From contig CAVYQS010000005.1 of the NCBI GenBank assembly GCA_963770765.1, positions 1-64,000 of the forward strand: a stretch of 64,000 nt of DNA. Direction: 5' to 3'. The notes under the pieces are model-generated. The model worked only from the letters and a program-made list of their open reading frames with translations. It searched no databases and was not told where the DNA came from. Shown here one piece after another: positions 20,199-29,244 of the stretch. This DNA comes from CAVPCY01 sp963770765 (GTDB taxonomy: Bacteria; Actinomycetota; Coriobacteriia; Anaerosomatales; PHET01). Both the position numbers and the translations under genes were made by a program. Each line of letters opens with the position of its first letter. Position 1 is the stretch's first letter.

Positions 20199-21543
20199 CT
20201 ACTCCTGAATCCGGACGGTCATCCCGTCGGTGTACTGGGTGGACCCGGACAGAGCGACTACCGTGCCTTCGTCGAGCCCCTCGATGACTTCGACCTCGGT
20301 GTCGGTCGTGGCGCCAACCGTGATCTCCGTCTTCGTGAGGACGCTGTTCTCCACCGTGTAGACGTAGTCGGTGCCGCCCTCGCTGAACAGAGCCTCCACC
20401 GGAATCGTGATCGCCGCTTCGCGCGAACTGACCTCGATCGTCGCGTCGCCCTTCATGCCGATCAGGATGTCCTTGCCGGTGTCGGCGAGCTCGAGCTCGA
20501 CCGCGAAGATGGTACCGCCGGTCGCTGTCGACTGCGCCGCCGGGTTGAGTCGGATCACCGTGGTCGCGAACTCCTCGCCCGGGAAGGCGTCGAGCGTGAT
20601 GGCGGATGTCATCCCCACCTTCACGCGATCGATGTCAGCCTCGTCCACCTCAGCGGTGAACTTCAGACCCGAGAAGTCGACGACGGTGAAGGGCGCGGAC
20701 TGCGGAGATACCGCCGAGCCCTCGGAGGGCGGACTCCCCGCCCCCAGAGCCGATGGCGTCGAGTTGAAGATGACCACGCCGTCGATTGGTGCCACCAGCG
20801 TGGCATCCTCGAGTGCCTGCTCGGCGAGGTCGAGCGCCTGCTGAGCCTGGTCGACGCCCGCCTGGGCCGCCGACTTCGAGGAGCTGTTGTTGGCCGCCTT
20901 GGCCTTGCTGAGTCCGGACTTCGCGCTCGACAGCCCGGCCTCCGCCTGTGCCTGAGCCGCCTGTGCCTGCTTGTAGCCGGCGTATGCCTGCTTCTCCGCC
21001 AGCTGCGCCGCGGTGGTGGTGGGAGAGTTGGAGCCGTAGAAGTCCTTCGCGTTCTGCAGCCGCCTTCTTCGCGTCATTCCACGCCGACTTCGCGGCGCTG
21101 GTGCTGGCCTTGGCCGCGGTGACGCTCTTCTCGGCTGCGGTGACGCTCTTCTTGGCTGCGGTCACATCGGCGCCGCTTCCGCTTGTCGCTCCGGCGTTGG
21201 CCAGCCCCGCCTTGGCCTGGGCAAGCCCGGCCTCGGCCTGGGATACCTGCAGCTCAAGGGCTTCGGTGTCCATCTGAGCGATCGTCTGGCCAGCCGTGAC
21301 GGTTTCCCCGTCGCTGGCCTCGATGGTGTCCAGCACGCCGGTCGTTGGCGGGAAGACATCCGCATAGATGCCGGATTCGACCTTCCCCGACGCGGTCACG
21401 GTCACTGCCAGCTCTTGCTTGGTCGCCGTGGCCGTCTCGACTTCGGGACCCGAGCCCTGCTGGCCCAACGTGAGATACGCGACCGCGCTCACTGCGATCA
21501 CAAGAACCACTACCGCTGCGATGATCTTCGTCCTTCTGGACAC
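20199..21543 (-). pseudogene. MacA/HlyD-type membrane-fusion protein, one frameshift
   Basis: The first gene of the exporter operon. GTG 21543 has GAGGAGGAG 5 bp upstream; one membrane anchor follows (IIAAVVVLVIAVSAVAYLTL). Then come a lipoyl-like half (VEIVTATKQELAVTV-type start, GVLDTIEASDGETVTAGQ), a long Ala-rich coiled coil, the second lipoyl half (DATLVAPIDGVVI) and a beta-barrel domain. The frame changes inside the coiled coil near 21055-21065, between AWNDAKKA and LQNAKDFYGS, and the total length is one base off a multiple of three. Everything else is intact, so a sequencing indel is plausible. The protein would link the ABC subunits to the cell exterior. Confidence 0.85.
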
Positions 21544-21639
21544 CGTTCTCCTCCTCAACGCCCTGCTTCGATGAAGGCACGCACTCTGGTCTCTGTTCCA
21601 CACCGGCGGTGTTTGGTCCCCCTGCGTGACAACCGCTCA

Positions 21640-22350
21640 TCACACACGGTACGCCTTTTCGCGGCCGCCGAGAATCGCGACGACGTCGTTGATCGACGCA
21701 GCTTCGTACTCCGGTCCCGGCTCCAGCACGCGCTCCCTGGAGAAGGCGCCCCATAGCGCGGCGATCGAGACACTCCCGGCGGCCACCGAGGCGGCCATAT
21801 CGTGAGGGCTGTCACCTACGTAGGCGCATGCATCGATGTCGACGCCCAGCTGCTCCGCCGCGAACAGGAGAGGGTACGGCTCAGGCTTGTGCACCGGAAC
21901 GTCATCGCAGGCCACGATGGTCTCGAAATAGCGGCCCAGGCTGAATCTGTCGATGCCCCTCATCGCGACGGCGCGGGACTTCGACGTCACGATGCCCATC
22001 TTCCTCCCCGACGACGAGAAGTGCTCGAGCGCCGCCTCCACTCCCGGATACTCCTTCACCATCGTATCGTGTACACGGTGGTTGTGCTCACGGTACGTGG
22101 TCAGGAGCGTCTCGGCATGCTCCTCGGAGAACTCACGCATCTGCACGATCAGCGGCACGCCCACGTTGCGCATCAGAACCTCGTCGGGCAGCGGCGCACC
22201 AAGGACCACCCCGGTCGCATAGCGCATCGACTCTCGGATGAGGTCGATGGTGTCGATGAGCGTGCCGTCCAGGTCGAACAGGACGCACTCGACCCTCGCG
22301 ACCCGCTCCTCGAGTCCGTCTGGCAGCGCACTGCAGTCTTCCACCGACAC
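21640..22350 (-). CDS. HAD-superfamily phosphatase (PpaX/Gph-like)
   Basis: A 236-residue HAD-IA hydrolase. Motif I is FDLDGTLIDT, motif II VTSKS, motif III the Lys of HKPEPYP, motif IV VGDSPHDM. The helical cap lies between motifs I and II, as in phosphoglycolate phosphatase and pyrophosphatase PpaX; the exact substrate cannot be told. GTG 22350 shares one base with the stop of gyrA (TAGTG), implying translational coupling to the gyrase operon. Length is slightly above the usual 210-225 because of a 15-residue N-terminal extension. Confidence 0.88.
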   Translation of the reverse strand: MSVEDCSALPDGLEERVARVECVLFDLDGTLIDTIDLIRESMRYATGVVLGAPLPDEVLMRNVGVPLIVQMREFSEEHAETLLTTYREHNHRVHDTMVKEYPGVEAALEHFSSSGRKMGIVTSKSRAVAMRGIDRFSLGRYFETIVACDDVPVHKPEPYPLLFAAEQLGVDIDACAYVGDSPHDMAASVAAGSVSIAALWGAFSRERVLEPGPEYEAASINDVVAILGGREKAYRV

Positions 22351-24992
22351 TACTCCTCGGCCGGCTCGTCGGCCTCGGCCAGCTCCCCATCCTCGGCGTC
22401 CTCGAACTCCTCGGCAGCCAACTCATCGGCCTCGGAGTCGAGCGCGTCGCTTCCGTCGACGGCGATCACACCGGCCGTGCTCTCCTGGTCGGCCTCGAGC
22501 AGGTTGCCCTGGCCCTCCCCGATCCCGCGGATCTTGGCCGGCTTCTTCTTGCCCGCCGCCACTCGGGCGATCGCACAGACCTGGTCGGTGTCAGCGACAT
22601 TCATGACCTTCACGCCTTGAGTCGAACGGCCCAGCTTCGAGATGTCGTCGGCCTTGACCCGGATGACCACGCCCTCCTCCGAGATGAGCATGAGTTCGTG
22701 CGACAGACCGACGATCTTCATGCCGGCGAGCATGCCCTTCTTCGGCGTCACCTGGATCGTCTTCACGCCCTGGCCACCGCGGTGGTGCTCGGGATACTCA
22801 CCCACCGTCGTGCGCTTGCCGTACCCGCGCTGAGTCACCACGAACAGCTCGCTGTCGTCGGGCGCGATCTCCATACCCAGGACCGATTCGCCGGCTTTGA
22901 TGGTCATGCCCTTGACGCCCATGGTGTCGCGGCCCATCGGCCGAGCTTCGGCTTCGTTCCACTTGATGGCCTTGCCGGCAGTCGACACCATCATGACGCG
23001 CTCGCCGGTCTTGACTCTGCGCACGCTGATGAGCTCGTCGTCGTCACGCAGGTTGATGGCGATGATGCCGTCGCGGCGAGAACGGTCGTACGCACCGATC
23101 GCCGTCTTCTTCACCATGCCGTGCTTGGTGGCGAACATCAGGAACTCGTCGGGCGCGAACGTCTTGGTGTTGATGACCGCGGCGATCTTCTCCTGCTGTT
23201 CGAACGGCAGGAGGTTCACGACTGCTGTGCCGCGTGCGTGCCGCGATCCCACGGGCAGCTCGTGCACTTTCATCCGGTACACCTTGCCGCGGGTCGAGAA
23301 GATGAGCACGTAGTCGTGGGTGCTCGCGATGAACAGGTGTTCGACGAAGTCGTTGTCGCGGAGGTTGACGCCCTGCAGCCCTTTGCCGCCACGCTTCTGC
23401 TGGCGGTACGTGGCCACCGGCAGACGCTTGATGTAGCCGGCCTTGGTGATGGTGACGACCATGTCCTCCTCGGCGATCAGATCCTCGACGTCGAGGTCCT
23501 TGGCCGCCGATGAGATGTCGGTGCGCCGCTTGTTGGAGTGCTTGCCCTTGAGCTCGAGCAGTTCGTCCTTGATGATCTGGAGCACGAGGCCCATGTCGCC
23601 GAGGACCTTCGTGTACCAGGCGATCTTCTCGCGCAGCTCGGCGAGCTCCTCTTCGATCTTGCCGCGCTCGAGTCCGGTGAGGCGGCGCAGACGCATCTCG
23701 AGGATCGCGTCGGTCTGGATCTCCGACAGGCCGAAGCGCTCGATGAGCGCCGCCTTCGCTTCGACGTCGGTCTGCGACGCCCTGATGATCTTGATGACCT
23801 CGTCGATGTTGTCGAGCGCGATGACGTATCCCTCGAGGATGTGAGCTCGCTCCTGAGCTTTGCGCAGCTCATAACGGGTCCGCCTGACGATGACGTCCTT
23901 CTGGTGCTCGAGGTAGTAGTGGAGCATCTCTTTGAGGGTCAGCGTGCGCGGCACACCGTCCACCAGAGAGAGCATGATGACGCCGAAACTCTGCTGCAGC
24001 TGCGTATGCTTGAACAGCTTGTTGAGCACGACCTGCGGGATGCAGGTGGTCTTGAGCTCTATGACGACCCTCATGCCCTTGCGGTCGGACTCATCGCGCA
24101 GGTCGCTGATCTCGGTGAGCTTCTTCTCGCGCACCAGGTCGGCGATCTTCGACACCATCTTGGACTTGTTCACCTGGTACGGGATCTCGGTGATGATGAT
24201 GCGGGTGCGCCCCGTTGAGGTCTGCTCGATGTGGGCCTTTCCGCGCGTGGTGATCGAGCCGCGCCCGGTCTCGTACGCCGAGCGGATCCCGTCGCGGCCC
24301 ATGATCGTGCCGCCCGTGGGGAAGTCCGGACCCGGGATTGCCTCCATCAGCTCGTCGATGGTCACGTCCGGGTCGTCGATCAGCTTCACGACGCCGTCGA
24401 TGACCTCACCCAGGTTGTGGGGCGGGATGTTGGTCGCCATGCCCACGGCGATACCCGCACTACCGTTGACCAGCAGGTTGGGGAAGCGTGCCGGGAGGAC
24501 CAGCGGCTCGGTGAGCGACTCGTCGTAGTTGGGGCCGAAGTCGACGGTCTCCTTGTCGAGGTCGCGCAACAACTCCATCGCCATGCGGTGAACGCGCGCC
24601 TCGGTGTAGCGCATGGCGGCCGCAGAGTCGCCATCGACCGAGCCGAAGTTGCCGTGACCGTCCACGAGAGGCACCCGCATCGCGAACGGTTGGGCCATGC
24701 GCACCATGGTGTCGTAGACCGCCGAGTCGCCGTGCGGGTGATACTTGCCGATGACTTCACCGACGGTCCACGCTGACTTCTTGTAGGGACGTGTGGGGGT
24801 GAGCCCCGACTCGTGCATCGCGTAGAGGATCCGGCGGTGGACCGGCTTCAGTCCGTCTCGGACGTCCGGTAGTGCACGCGCCACGATGACGCTCATCGAG
24901 TACTCGAGGAACGAGCTCCTGAGCTCCGACTGTATCTCGATCGGCAGCGTCGTCGTCCCGCTGGTGTCGATCGTGCCGTTCTCGTCTGTCAC
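22350..24992 (-). CDS. gyrA: DNA gyrase subunit A
   Basis: An 880-residue type IIA topoisomerase subunit that cuts and rejoins DNA during negative supercoiling. The catalytic tyrosine is Tyr129 in AMRYTEAR. The quinolone region GKYHPHGDSAVYDTM has the Ser (90) and Asp (94) found in sensitive enzymes. The C-terminal wrapping domain has the GyrA-box as QKRGGKG. A very acidic tail (last 50 residues, rich in Glu, Asp and Ala) follows, which in some GyrA proteins controls wrapping. The GTG start directly abuts the stop of the small membrane protein gene (TAAGTG). It is the third gene of a gyrB - membrane protein - gyrA - HAD operon. Confidence 0.97.
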   Translation of the reverse strand: MTDENGTIDTSGTTTLPIEIQSELRSSFLEYSMSVIVARALPDVRDGLKPVHRRILYAMHESGLTPTRPYKKSAWTVGEVIGKYHPHGDSAVYDTMVRMAQPFAMRVPLVDGHGNFGSVDGDSAAAMRYTEARVHRMAMELLRDLDKETVDFGPNYDESLTEPLVLPARFPNLLVNGSAGIAVGMATNIPPHNLGEVIDGVVKLIDDPDVTIDELMEAIPGPDFPTGGTIMGRDGIRSAYETGRGSITTRGKAHIEQTSTGRTRIIITEIPYQVNKSKMVSKIADLVREKKLTEISDLRDESDRKGMRVVIELKTTCIPQVVLNKLFKHTQLQQSFGVIMLSLVDGVPRTLTLKEMLHYYLEHQKDVIVRRTRYELRKAQERAHILEGYVIALDNIDEVIKIIRASQTDVEAKAALIERFGLSEIQTDAILEMRLRRLTGLERGKIEEELAELREKIAWYTKVLGDMGLVLQIIKDELLELKGKHSNKRRTDISSAAKDLDVEDLIAEEDMVVTITKAGYIKRLPVATYRQQKRGGKGLQGVNLRDNDFVEHLFIASTHDYVLIFSTRGKVYRMKVHELPVGSRHARGTAVVNLLPFEQQEKIAAVINTKTFAPDEFLMFATKHGMVKKTAIGAYDRSRRDGIIAINLRDDDELISVRRVKTGERVMMVSTAGKAIKWNEAEARPMGRDTMGVKGMTIKAGESVLGMEIAPDDSELFVVTQRGYGKRTTVGEYPEHHRGGQGVKTIQVTPKKGMLAGMKIVGLSHELMLISEEGVVIRVKADDISKLGRSTQGVKVMNVADTDQVCAIARVAAGKKKPAKIRGIGEGQGNLLEADQESTAGVIAVDGSDALDSEADELAAEEFEDAEDGELAEADEPAEE

Positions 24993-25526
24993 TTAGAGCA
25001 CTCCTCGTTGTCGAAGCGTTCTCACCGTCAGCCACACCGCGAAGACCATGGCCGCCATCCCGAAGAAGAAGAACAACGATCCGCCGATCACTCCCACCCG
25101 GCCCGACTCCCCTGACCGGACCAGGGCCACGACGCCCCACACCACCAGCACGAGCCCGAAGGTCGCCATGACCGCCGAGGTACCGAAGGCCACGGCGTGA
25201 ATACCCTTCTCGGCGCTCGGCTCTTCTGCTGCCAGACCCGCGAGCATCACGACCACTTCGCCGTCGTTCACTCCCCGGGGCGGGGCAGCAGGCTCGTCAT
25301 CGTTCTCGCCGGCTGCGAACCCTGCGGCGACGGCGGCCTCGGTCGGTTCGTCGGCTGCCCCGGCAGTAGCCGCCGGGGCCGCTGGCACTTCGATCTCCAC
25401 AGCCTCGGCGGGGTTCTCCTCCCCCCGATGACGCAGCTCCTCGAAAGCCTCCTGCTCCCAGGGGGGCGGTTCGAAGCCCTTGGGCTCTCGCCTCTCCGGT
25501 TGCGTGAAGTCGAACCCGTCGCTCAC
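24993..25526 (-). CDS. Hypothetical membrane protein between gyrB and gyrA
   Basis: A 177-residue protein I do not recognise. The first 100 residues are hydrophilic and rich in Glu, Pro and Ala (FEPPPWEQEAFEELRHRGEE), probably disordered. Two membrane segments follow (VMATFGLVLVVWGVVALV and GVIGGSLFFFFGMAAMVFAVWL), with a short basic end. The stop TAA touches the GTG of gyrA, and gyrB ends 29 bp upstream, so it is cotranscribed and coupled with both gyrase subunits. Small membrane proteins sit at this place in several high-GC Gram-positives, but I know of no function. Confidence 0.8.
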   Translation of the reverse strand: MSDGFDFTQPERREPKGFEPPPWEQEAFEELRHRGEENPAEAVEIEVPAAPAATAGAADEPTEAAVAAGFAAGENDDEPAAPPRGVNDGEVVVMLAGLAAEEPSAEKGIHAVAFGTSAVMATFGLVLVVWGVVALVRSGESGRVGVIGGSLFFFFGMAAMVFAVWLTVRTLRQRGVL

Positions 25527-25555
25527 GCTCTGCCTCAGTCCGCCTCTCAGTACCG

Positions 25556-27469
25556 CTAGATATCCAGGAACCGAACGTCTTTGGCGTGCCGCTGGATGAA
25601 CTCCTTGCGCGGCTCGACCTGGTCGCCCATCAGGTCAGTAAAGGCCTTCTCGGCGGCCAGAGCATCGTCGATCGTCACCTGGAGCAGTGTCCTACGCGAG
25701 GGATCCATCGTGGTCTCCCACAGCTGCTCCGGGTTCATCTCGCCCAAGCCTTTGTAGCGCTGGATGTTGTACTTCGCGCCCTCGGGAAGACGTGCGAGCG
25801 CCTGCTGCAGCTGGTGGTCGTTGTAGGCGTACTCGTGCTTCTTGCCCACGCTCAGCTTGTAGAGGGGGGGTTGGGCGATGTAGATGTAGCCGTTCTCGAT
25901 CATCTGCGGCATGAACCGGTAGAAGAACGTGAGGATCAAACATCGGATGTGTGCACCGTCTACGTCGGCGTCGGTCATGATGATCGCCTTGTGATACCTG
26001 GCGGCGGCGATGTCGAACTCCTCGCCGATGTTGGTGCCGATCGCCGTTATCATCGCCTGGATCTCTTCCGAGGACAGAGCTCGGTTGATCCCGGCCCGCT
26101 CCACGTTGAGTATCTTTCCTCGCAACGGCAGGATCGCCTGGAAACTGCGGTCTCTCGCCTGCTTGGCCGATCCCCCCGCCGAGTCACCCTCGACCAGGTA
26201 GACCTCGGTGAGTTCGGCCTCCCGAATCGAGCAGTCGGCAAGCTTCCCGGGAAGCGTCGACGATTCCAGCAGCCCTTTGCGACGCGTGAGCTCCCGGGCC
26301 TTTCGGGCGGCCGCTCTGGCCTTCGCGGCTTGCGCGGACTTGGTGACGATGGCACGCGCCGGCTTGGGGTGCTCCTCGAGGTACTCGGACAGTCCTTGCG
26401 CGACGATGCCCTGCACCAGACCACGCATCTCCATGTTGCCGAGCTTGGTCTTGGTCTGTCCCTCGAACTGCGGATCATGGAGCTTCACCGAGATGATCGC
26501 GGCGAGTCCCTCTCGGATGTCTTCTCCCGAGAGATTCTCGTCTTTCTCCTTCAAGATGCCCTGACGACGCGCGTACTCGTTGATCGTGCGAGTCAGCGCG
26601 TTCTTGAATCCCTCGAGGTGTGTGCCGCCCTCATGGGTGTTGATGTTGTTGGCGAAGGCGAGGACCGAATCGGAGTAGCTGGTGTTCCATTGCATGGCTA
26701 TCTCGACCGAGCCCTCGGGGCCCTCGGCCTCGAAGTAGACCGGCTTGTTGTGGATCGTGTCCTTGTTCTCGTTGATGTACTTGACGAAGTCCACGATTCC
26801 GCCGGCGTAGCGGAACTCCTCCTTACGCGGCTCGAGTTCACGCTCGTCGGTGAGGTTGATCTTCAGGTTCTTGTTCAGGAAGGCCGTCTCGCGAAAGTGC
26901 GTGGCCAGCGTGTCGTAGTCGTAGGAAACGGTCTCGAATATCTTCGGGTCCGGCCAGAAGGTGATTCGAGTACCGGTGGCCTTGCTCTTCGCGCCCTTCT
27001 CGAGCGGCCCCGTCGGCTTGCCGTGATCGTAGCTCTGGGTCCACACCGCCCCGTCTCGCTTGACCTCGACCTCGAGCCGGGTGGACAGGGCATTGACGAC
27101 CGAAGCGCCGACTCCGTGAAGCCCGCCCGAGACCTTGTATCCTTGGCCGCCGAACTTCCCGCCCGCGTGGAGCACGGTCAAGACCACCTCGACGGTGGGC
27201 TTCTTGAGCTTGGGGTGCTTGTCGACCGGGATCCCCCGGCCGTTATCGGTGACGCTGATGGCGTTGTCGGCGTGGATGACCACATCGACGACCGTGCAAT
27301 AGCCCGCAAGGGCCTCGTCTACCGAGTTGTCCACGACTTCGTAGACCAGGTGGTGCAACCCCTTTGGTCCTGTGGACCCGATGTACATGCCGGGGCGCTT
27401 GCGGACGGCCTCCAGACCCTCGAGAACCTGGATATCCTTGCCAGAGTACGAGTTTGTCTGAGCAGACAC
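25556..27469 (-). CDS. gyrB: DNA gyrase subunit B
   Basis: A 637-residue ATPase subunit of gyrase. The GHKL ATPase motifs are present (VYEVVDNSVDEALAG, DNGRGIPV, GGLHGVGASVVNALS), as are the transducer domain and the TOPRIM metal site (EGDSAGGSAKQARDR and DADVDGAHI). GTG 27469 is chosen because AAGGAG lies 7 bp upstream; an in-frame ATG at 27535 would add 22 unusual residues. It is the first gene of the gyrase operon and points away from the origin. A promoter with a palindrome precedes it. Length is normal for bacteria without the Gram-negative insertion. Confidence 0.97.
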   Translation of the reverse strand: MSAQTNSYSGKDIQVLEGLEAVRKRPGMYIGSTGPKGLHHLVYEVVDNSVDEALAGYCTVVDVVIHADNAISVTDNGRGIPVDKHPKLKKPTVEVVLTVLHAGGKFGGQGYKVSGGLHGVGASVVNALSTRLEVEVKRDGAVWTQSYDHGKPTGPLEKGAKSKATGTRITFWPDPKIFETVSYDYDTLATHFRETAFLNKNLKINLTDERELEPRKEEFRYAGGIVDFVKYINENKDTIHNKPVYFEAEGPEGSVEIAMQWNTSYSDSVLAFANNINTHEGGTHLEGFKNALTRTINEYARRQGILKEKDENLSGEDIREGLAAIISVKLHDPQFEGQTKTKLGNMEMRGLVQGIVAQGLSEYLEEHPKPARAIVTKSAQAAKARAAARKARELTRRKGLLESSTLPGKLADCSIREAELTEVYLVEGDSAGGSAKQARDRSFQAILPLRGKILNVERAGINRALSSEEIQAMITAIGTNIGEEFDIAAARYHKAIIMTDADVDGAHIRCLILTFFYRFMPQMIENGYIYIAQPPLYKLSVGKKHEYAYNDHQLQQALARLPEGAKYNIQRYKGLGEMNPEQLWETTMDPSRRTLLQVTIDDALAAEKAFTDLMGDQVEPRKEFIQRHAKDVRFLDI

Positions 27470-27540
27470 GCCCGCTCCTTCACATGAGGAGAGAATGGAC
27501 AGAATACATGCGAACGGGTGTTCCCCGGGGGCCACGACAT

Positions 27541-27580
27541 CTTGTGGTGCCCCGCCCTCGATTCTACCACAAGTGGTGCC
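27541..27580 (-). promoter_or_regulatory. gyrB promoter with overlapping palindrome
   Basis: On the minus strand an extended -10 element, TGGTAGAAT, lies at the end of a palindrome, ACCACTTGTGGT (27566-27577). A second copy of the arm, ACCACAAG, lies 17 bp further downstream (27541-27548). No good -35 box is seen, as is common with extended -10 promoters. The arrangement suggests a repressor or supercoiling-sensitive promoter for gyrB; no binding protein is known from the sequence. Confidence 0.5.
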
Positions 27581-27601
27581 TAGCCGGCCCTGAAATGGGC
27601 T

Positions 27602-28150
27602 CTAGCGCCCCTCTGACGCCGCCTCGCGCGCTTCGCGGGCTCTCAGACCCTTCTTCCACTGCAGATCGGCGACGGTGGCCCTCAGAACCGCTCTCCTGAG
27701 CTCGTCGTCGGGGATGGACGAGACCGACGCCTCGATCTGCGCGAGTTCACCATCAGTGAGCTCGACCGGGTCCACCTTATCCTCGGCGATGTGGTCCTCG
27801 CTCTCGCTCAGCACCTTCTCAATGCGCTTTTCCTTTTCCACGTTCCTGGAGACAGTGAAGCGCACGGTCCTTACCAGCGGCTCGCCCAGTTCTTGATTCA
27901 CCGACTCGCGGTAGTGTTCCGAAAGTGCCGACAGCTCGGTGGCCCAGAGAGCCGAGTCGACGAAGACCACCAGTTCACCGTCTCTGATGTGGGCCCCCGT
28001 CGTGTGCGCTATCACTGCGCTTCCGGCGGTCTTGATCCAGGCGTCCCCGACCCGACTCTGGAGATAACCTCCACCACTCTTCCGGTCGAGCCGTCTCACC
28101 AGCATCCCCAGGGATGCACCAAGCTGGCCTTGTGTGCCTTTCCTCTTCAT
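27602..28150 (-). CDS. DUF721 / DciA-like protein
   Basis: A 182-residue protein with the DUF721 core: VGDAWIKTAGSAVIAHT then GELVVFVDSALWATELSAL. DciA, from the same family, is the helicase loader or operator in bacteria that lack DnaC/DnaI, and no dnaC or dnaI is seen here. A charged, mostly helical C-terminal extension of about 70 residues follows the core. Its ATG overlaps the recF stop (ATGA), so it is coupled to the dnaA-dnaN-recF group. A role in loading DnaB at the adjacent origin is likely but inferred. Confidence 0.87.
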   Translation of the reverse strand: MKRKGTQGQLGASLGMLVRRLDRKSGGGYLQSRVGDAWIKTAGSAVIAHTTGAHIRDGELVVFVDSALWATELSALSEHYRESVNQELGEPLVRTVRFTVSRNVEKEKRIEKVLSESEDHIAEDKVDPVELTDGELAQIEASVSSIPDDELRRAVLRATVADLQWKKGLRAREAREAASEGR

Positions 28151-29238
28151 GAGAGAGCCACGACACGAGCTCGGTCCAAAAGGGCCTTCTCGAAATACCC
28201 GAGGTTGGTCGTCGTCATGACCGTCTGCGCCACCGACCCCGCAAACCCTGCCAAGGCATGGCGCCTCTTCTCGTCGAGCTCGGACATGACATCATCGAGA
28301 AGGAGAATCGGCCGCTGCGCCGCGATGTCGGTGGTGACCGACACCTCCGCCAGCTTCCACGCAAGGGAGATGGTCCTCTGTTGACCCTGAGAAGCGTACG
28401 TTCTCGCCTCTTTGCCGGCGATATGGAACTCGACATCGTCCCGGTGGGGTCCTGAGATGGTTGACTTGCGCGCGCGCTCGGCGGTCCTCTTCACCTCAAG
28501 GTGGCGCGACATCGCCTCTCTTGGCTCGGCTTCGGCGACCGAGACCCCATCTCTCACCCACGACGGAAGATAGGCCGCCTCGAGAGGACCGTCCTCAGCC
28601 AGTTCCGAGTAGACCCTGACAAGAGCCTCGTTGATGCGCGAGAAGAGCCGTTGGCGGTGCACCACAAGCGAGGATCCTACCGAGATGAGCCTCTCGGTCC
28701 ATACGGACAGCGCCTCGTCGGGCGCCTCTTCCCGCAAGAGAGCGTTGCGTTGACGGAGGATCTTCTCGTAGTCGATCTTGAGCCGTGCGTAGGTAGGTGA
28801 CAGCTGAGCGCCGAGCGAGTCGAGGGCCGTCCTTCTCTTCTCGGCAGCGCCCTTGACCAACCTCAGGTCTTCCGGCGTGAATATCACGCAGGGCAGCACA
28901 CCGGCTATCTGGTTCACAGCTCTACGGGTCTTCCCGTTGACCTTGTAGACCCTCCGACCGGCAGGGCTGATCTCAAGGTCGACCTCGAGAACCCTTCCTG
29001 CCCCCTGAGCCTCCAAGGAGAGACGAGCTCCTTGTTCAGCGCCGAGCCTGACGACATCAGCCCACGACGGCCTTCGAAACGACTCCGCTTCAGTCAACAG
29101 CTGGAGTGCCTCTATCAGATTCGTCTTGCCGGCCGCATTGGCACCGACAAGGATCGTGAGGAAGGGATCGAGCTCCAGTTCGTACTCCGGGTAGCTGCGG
29201 AAATCCCTTACCTTCAACCGTGTGACAGAGAGGCCCAC
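28147..29238 (-). CDS. recF: DNA replication/repair protein RecF
   Basis: A 363-residue SMC-like ATPase that helps load RecA at gapped DNA. Walker A GANAAGKTN is at about residues 32-40, the signature motif is SQGQQRTISLAWKLAE and Walker B is PILLLDDVMSELDEKRR. The N-terminal LSVTRLKVRDFRSYPEYELEL is typical. It starts 6 bp after the dnaN stop and overlaps the next gene by 4 bp. Length and order match dnaA-dnaN-recF operons. Confidence 0.96.
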   Translation of the reverse strand: MGLSVTRLKVRDFRSYPEYELELDPFLTILVGANAAGKTNLIEALQLLTEAESFRRPSWADVVRLGAEQGARLSLEAQGAGRVLEVDLEISPAGRRVYKVNGKTRRAVNQIAGVLPCVIFTPEDLRLVKGAAEKRRTALDSLGAQLSPTYARLKIDYEKILRQRNALLREEAPDEALSVWTERLISVGSSLVVHRQRLFSRINEALVRVYSELAEDGPLEAAYLPSWVRDGVSVAEAEPREAMSRHLEVKRTAERARKSTISGPHRDDVEFHIAGKEARTYASQGQQRTISLAWKLAEVSVTTDIAAQRPILLLDDVMSELDEKRRHALAGFAGSVAQTVMTTTNLGYFEKALLDRARVVALS

Positions 29239-29244
29239 TTCTCC

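Noticed and set aside
25586..27487. 633-codon plus-strand open frame across gyrB
   Set aside because: It is antisense to a certain gyrB and low in recognisable motifs; high GC leaves such frames open by chance.
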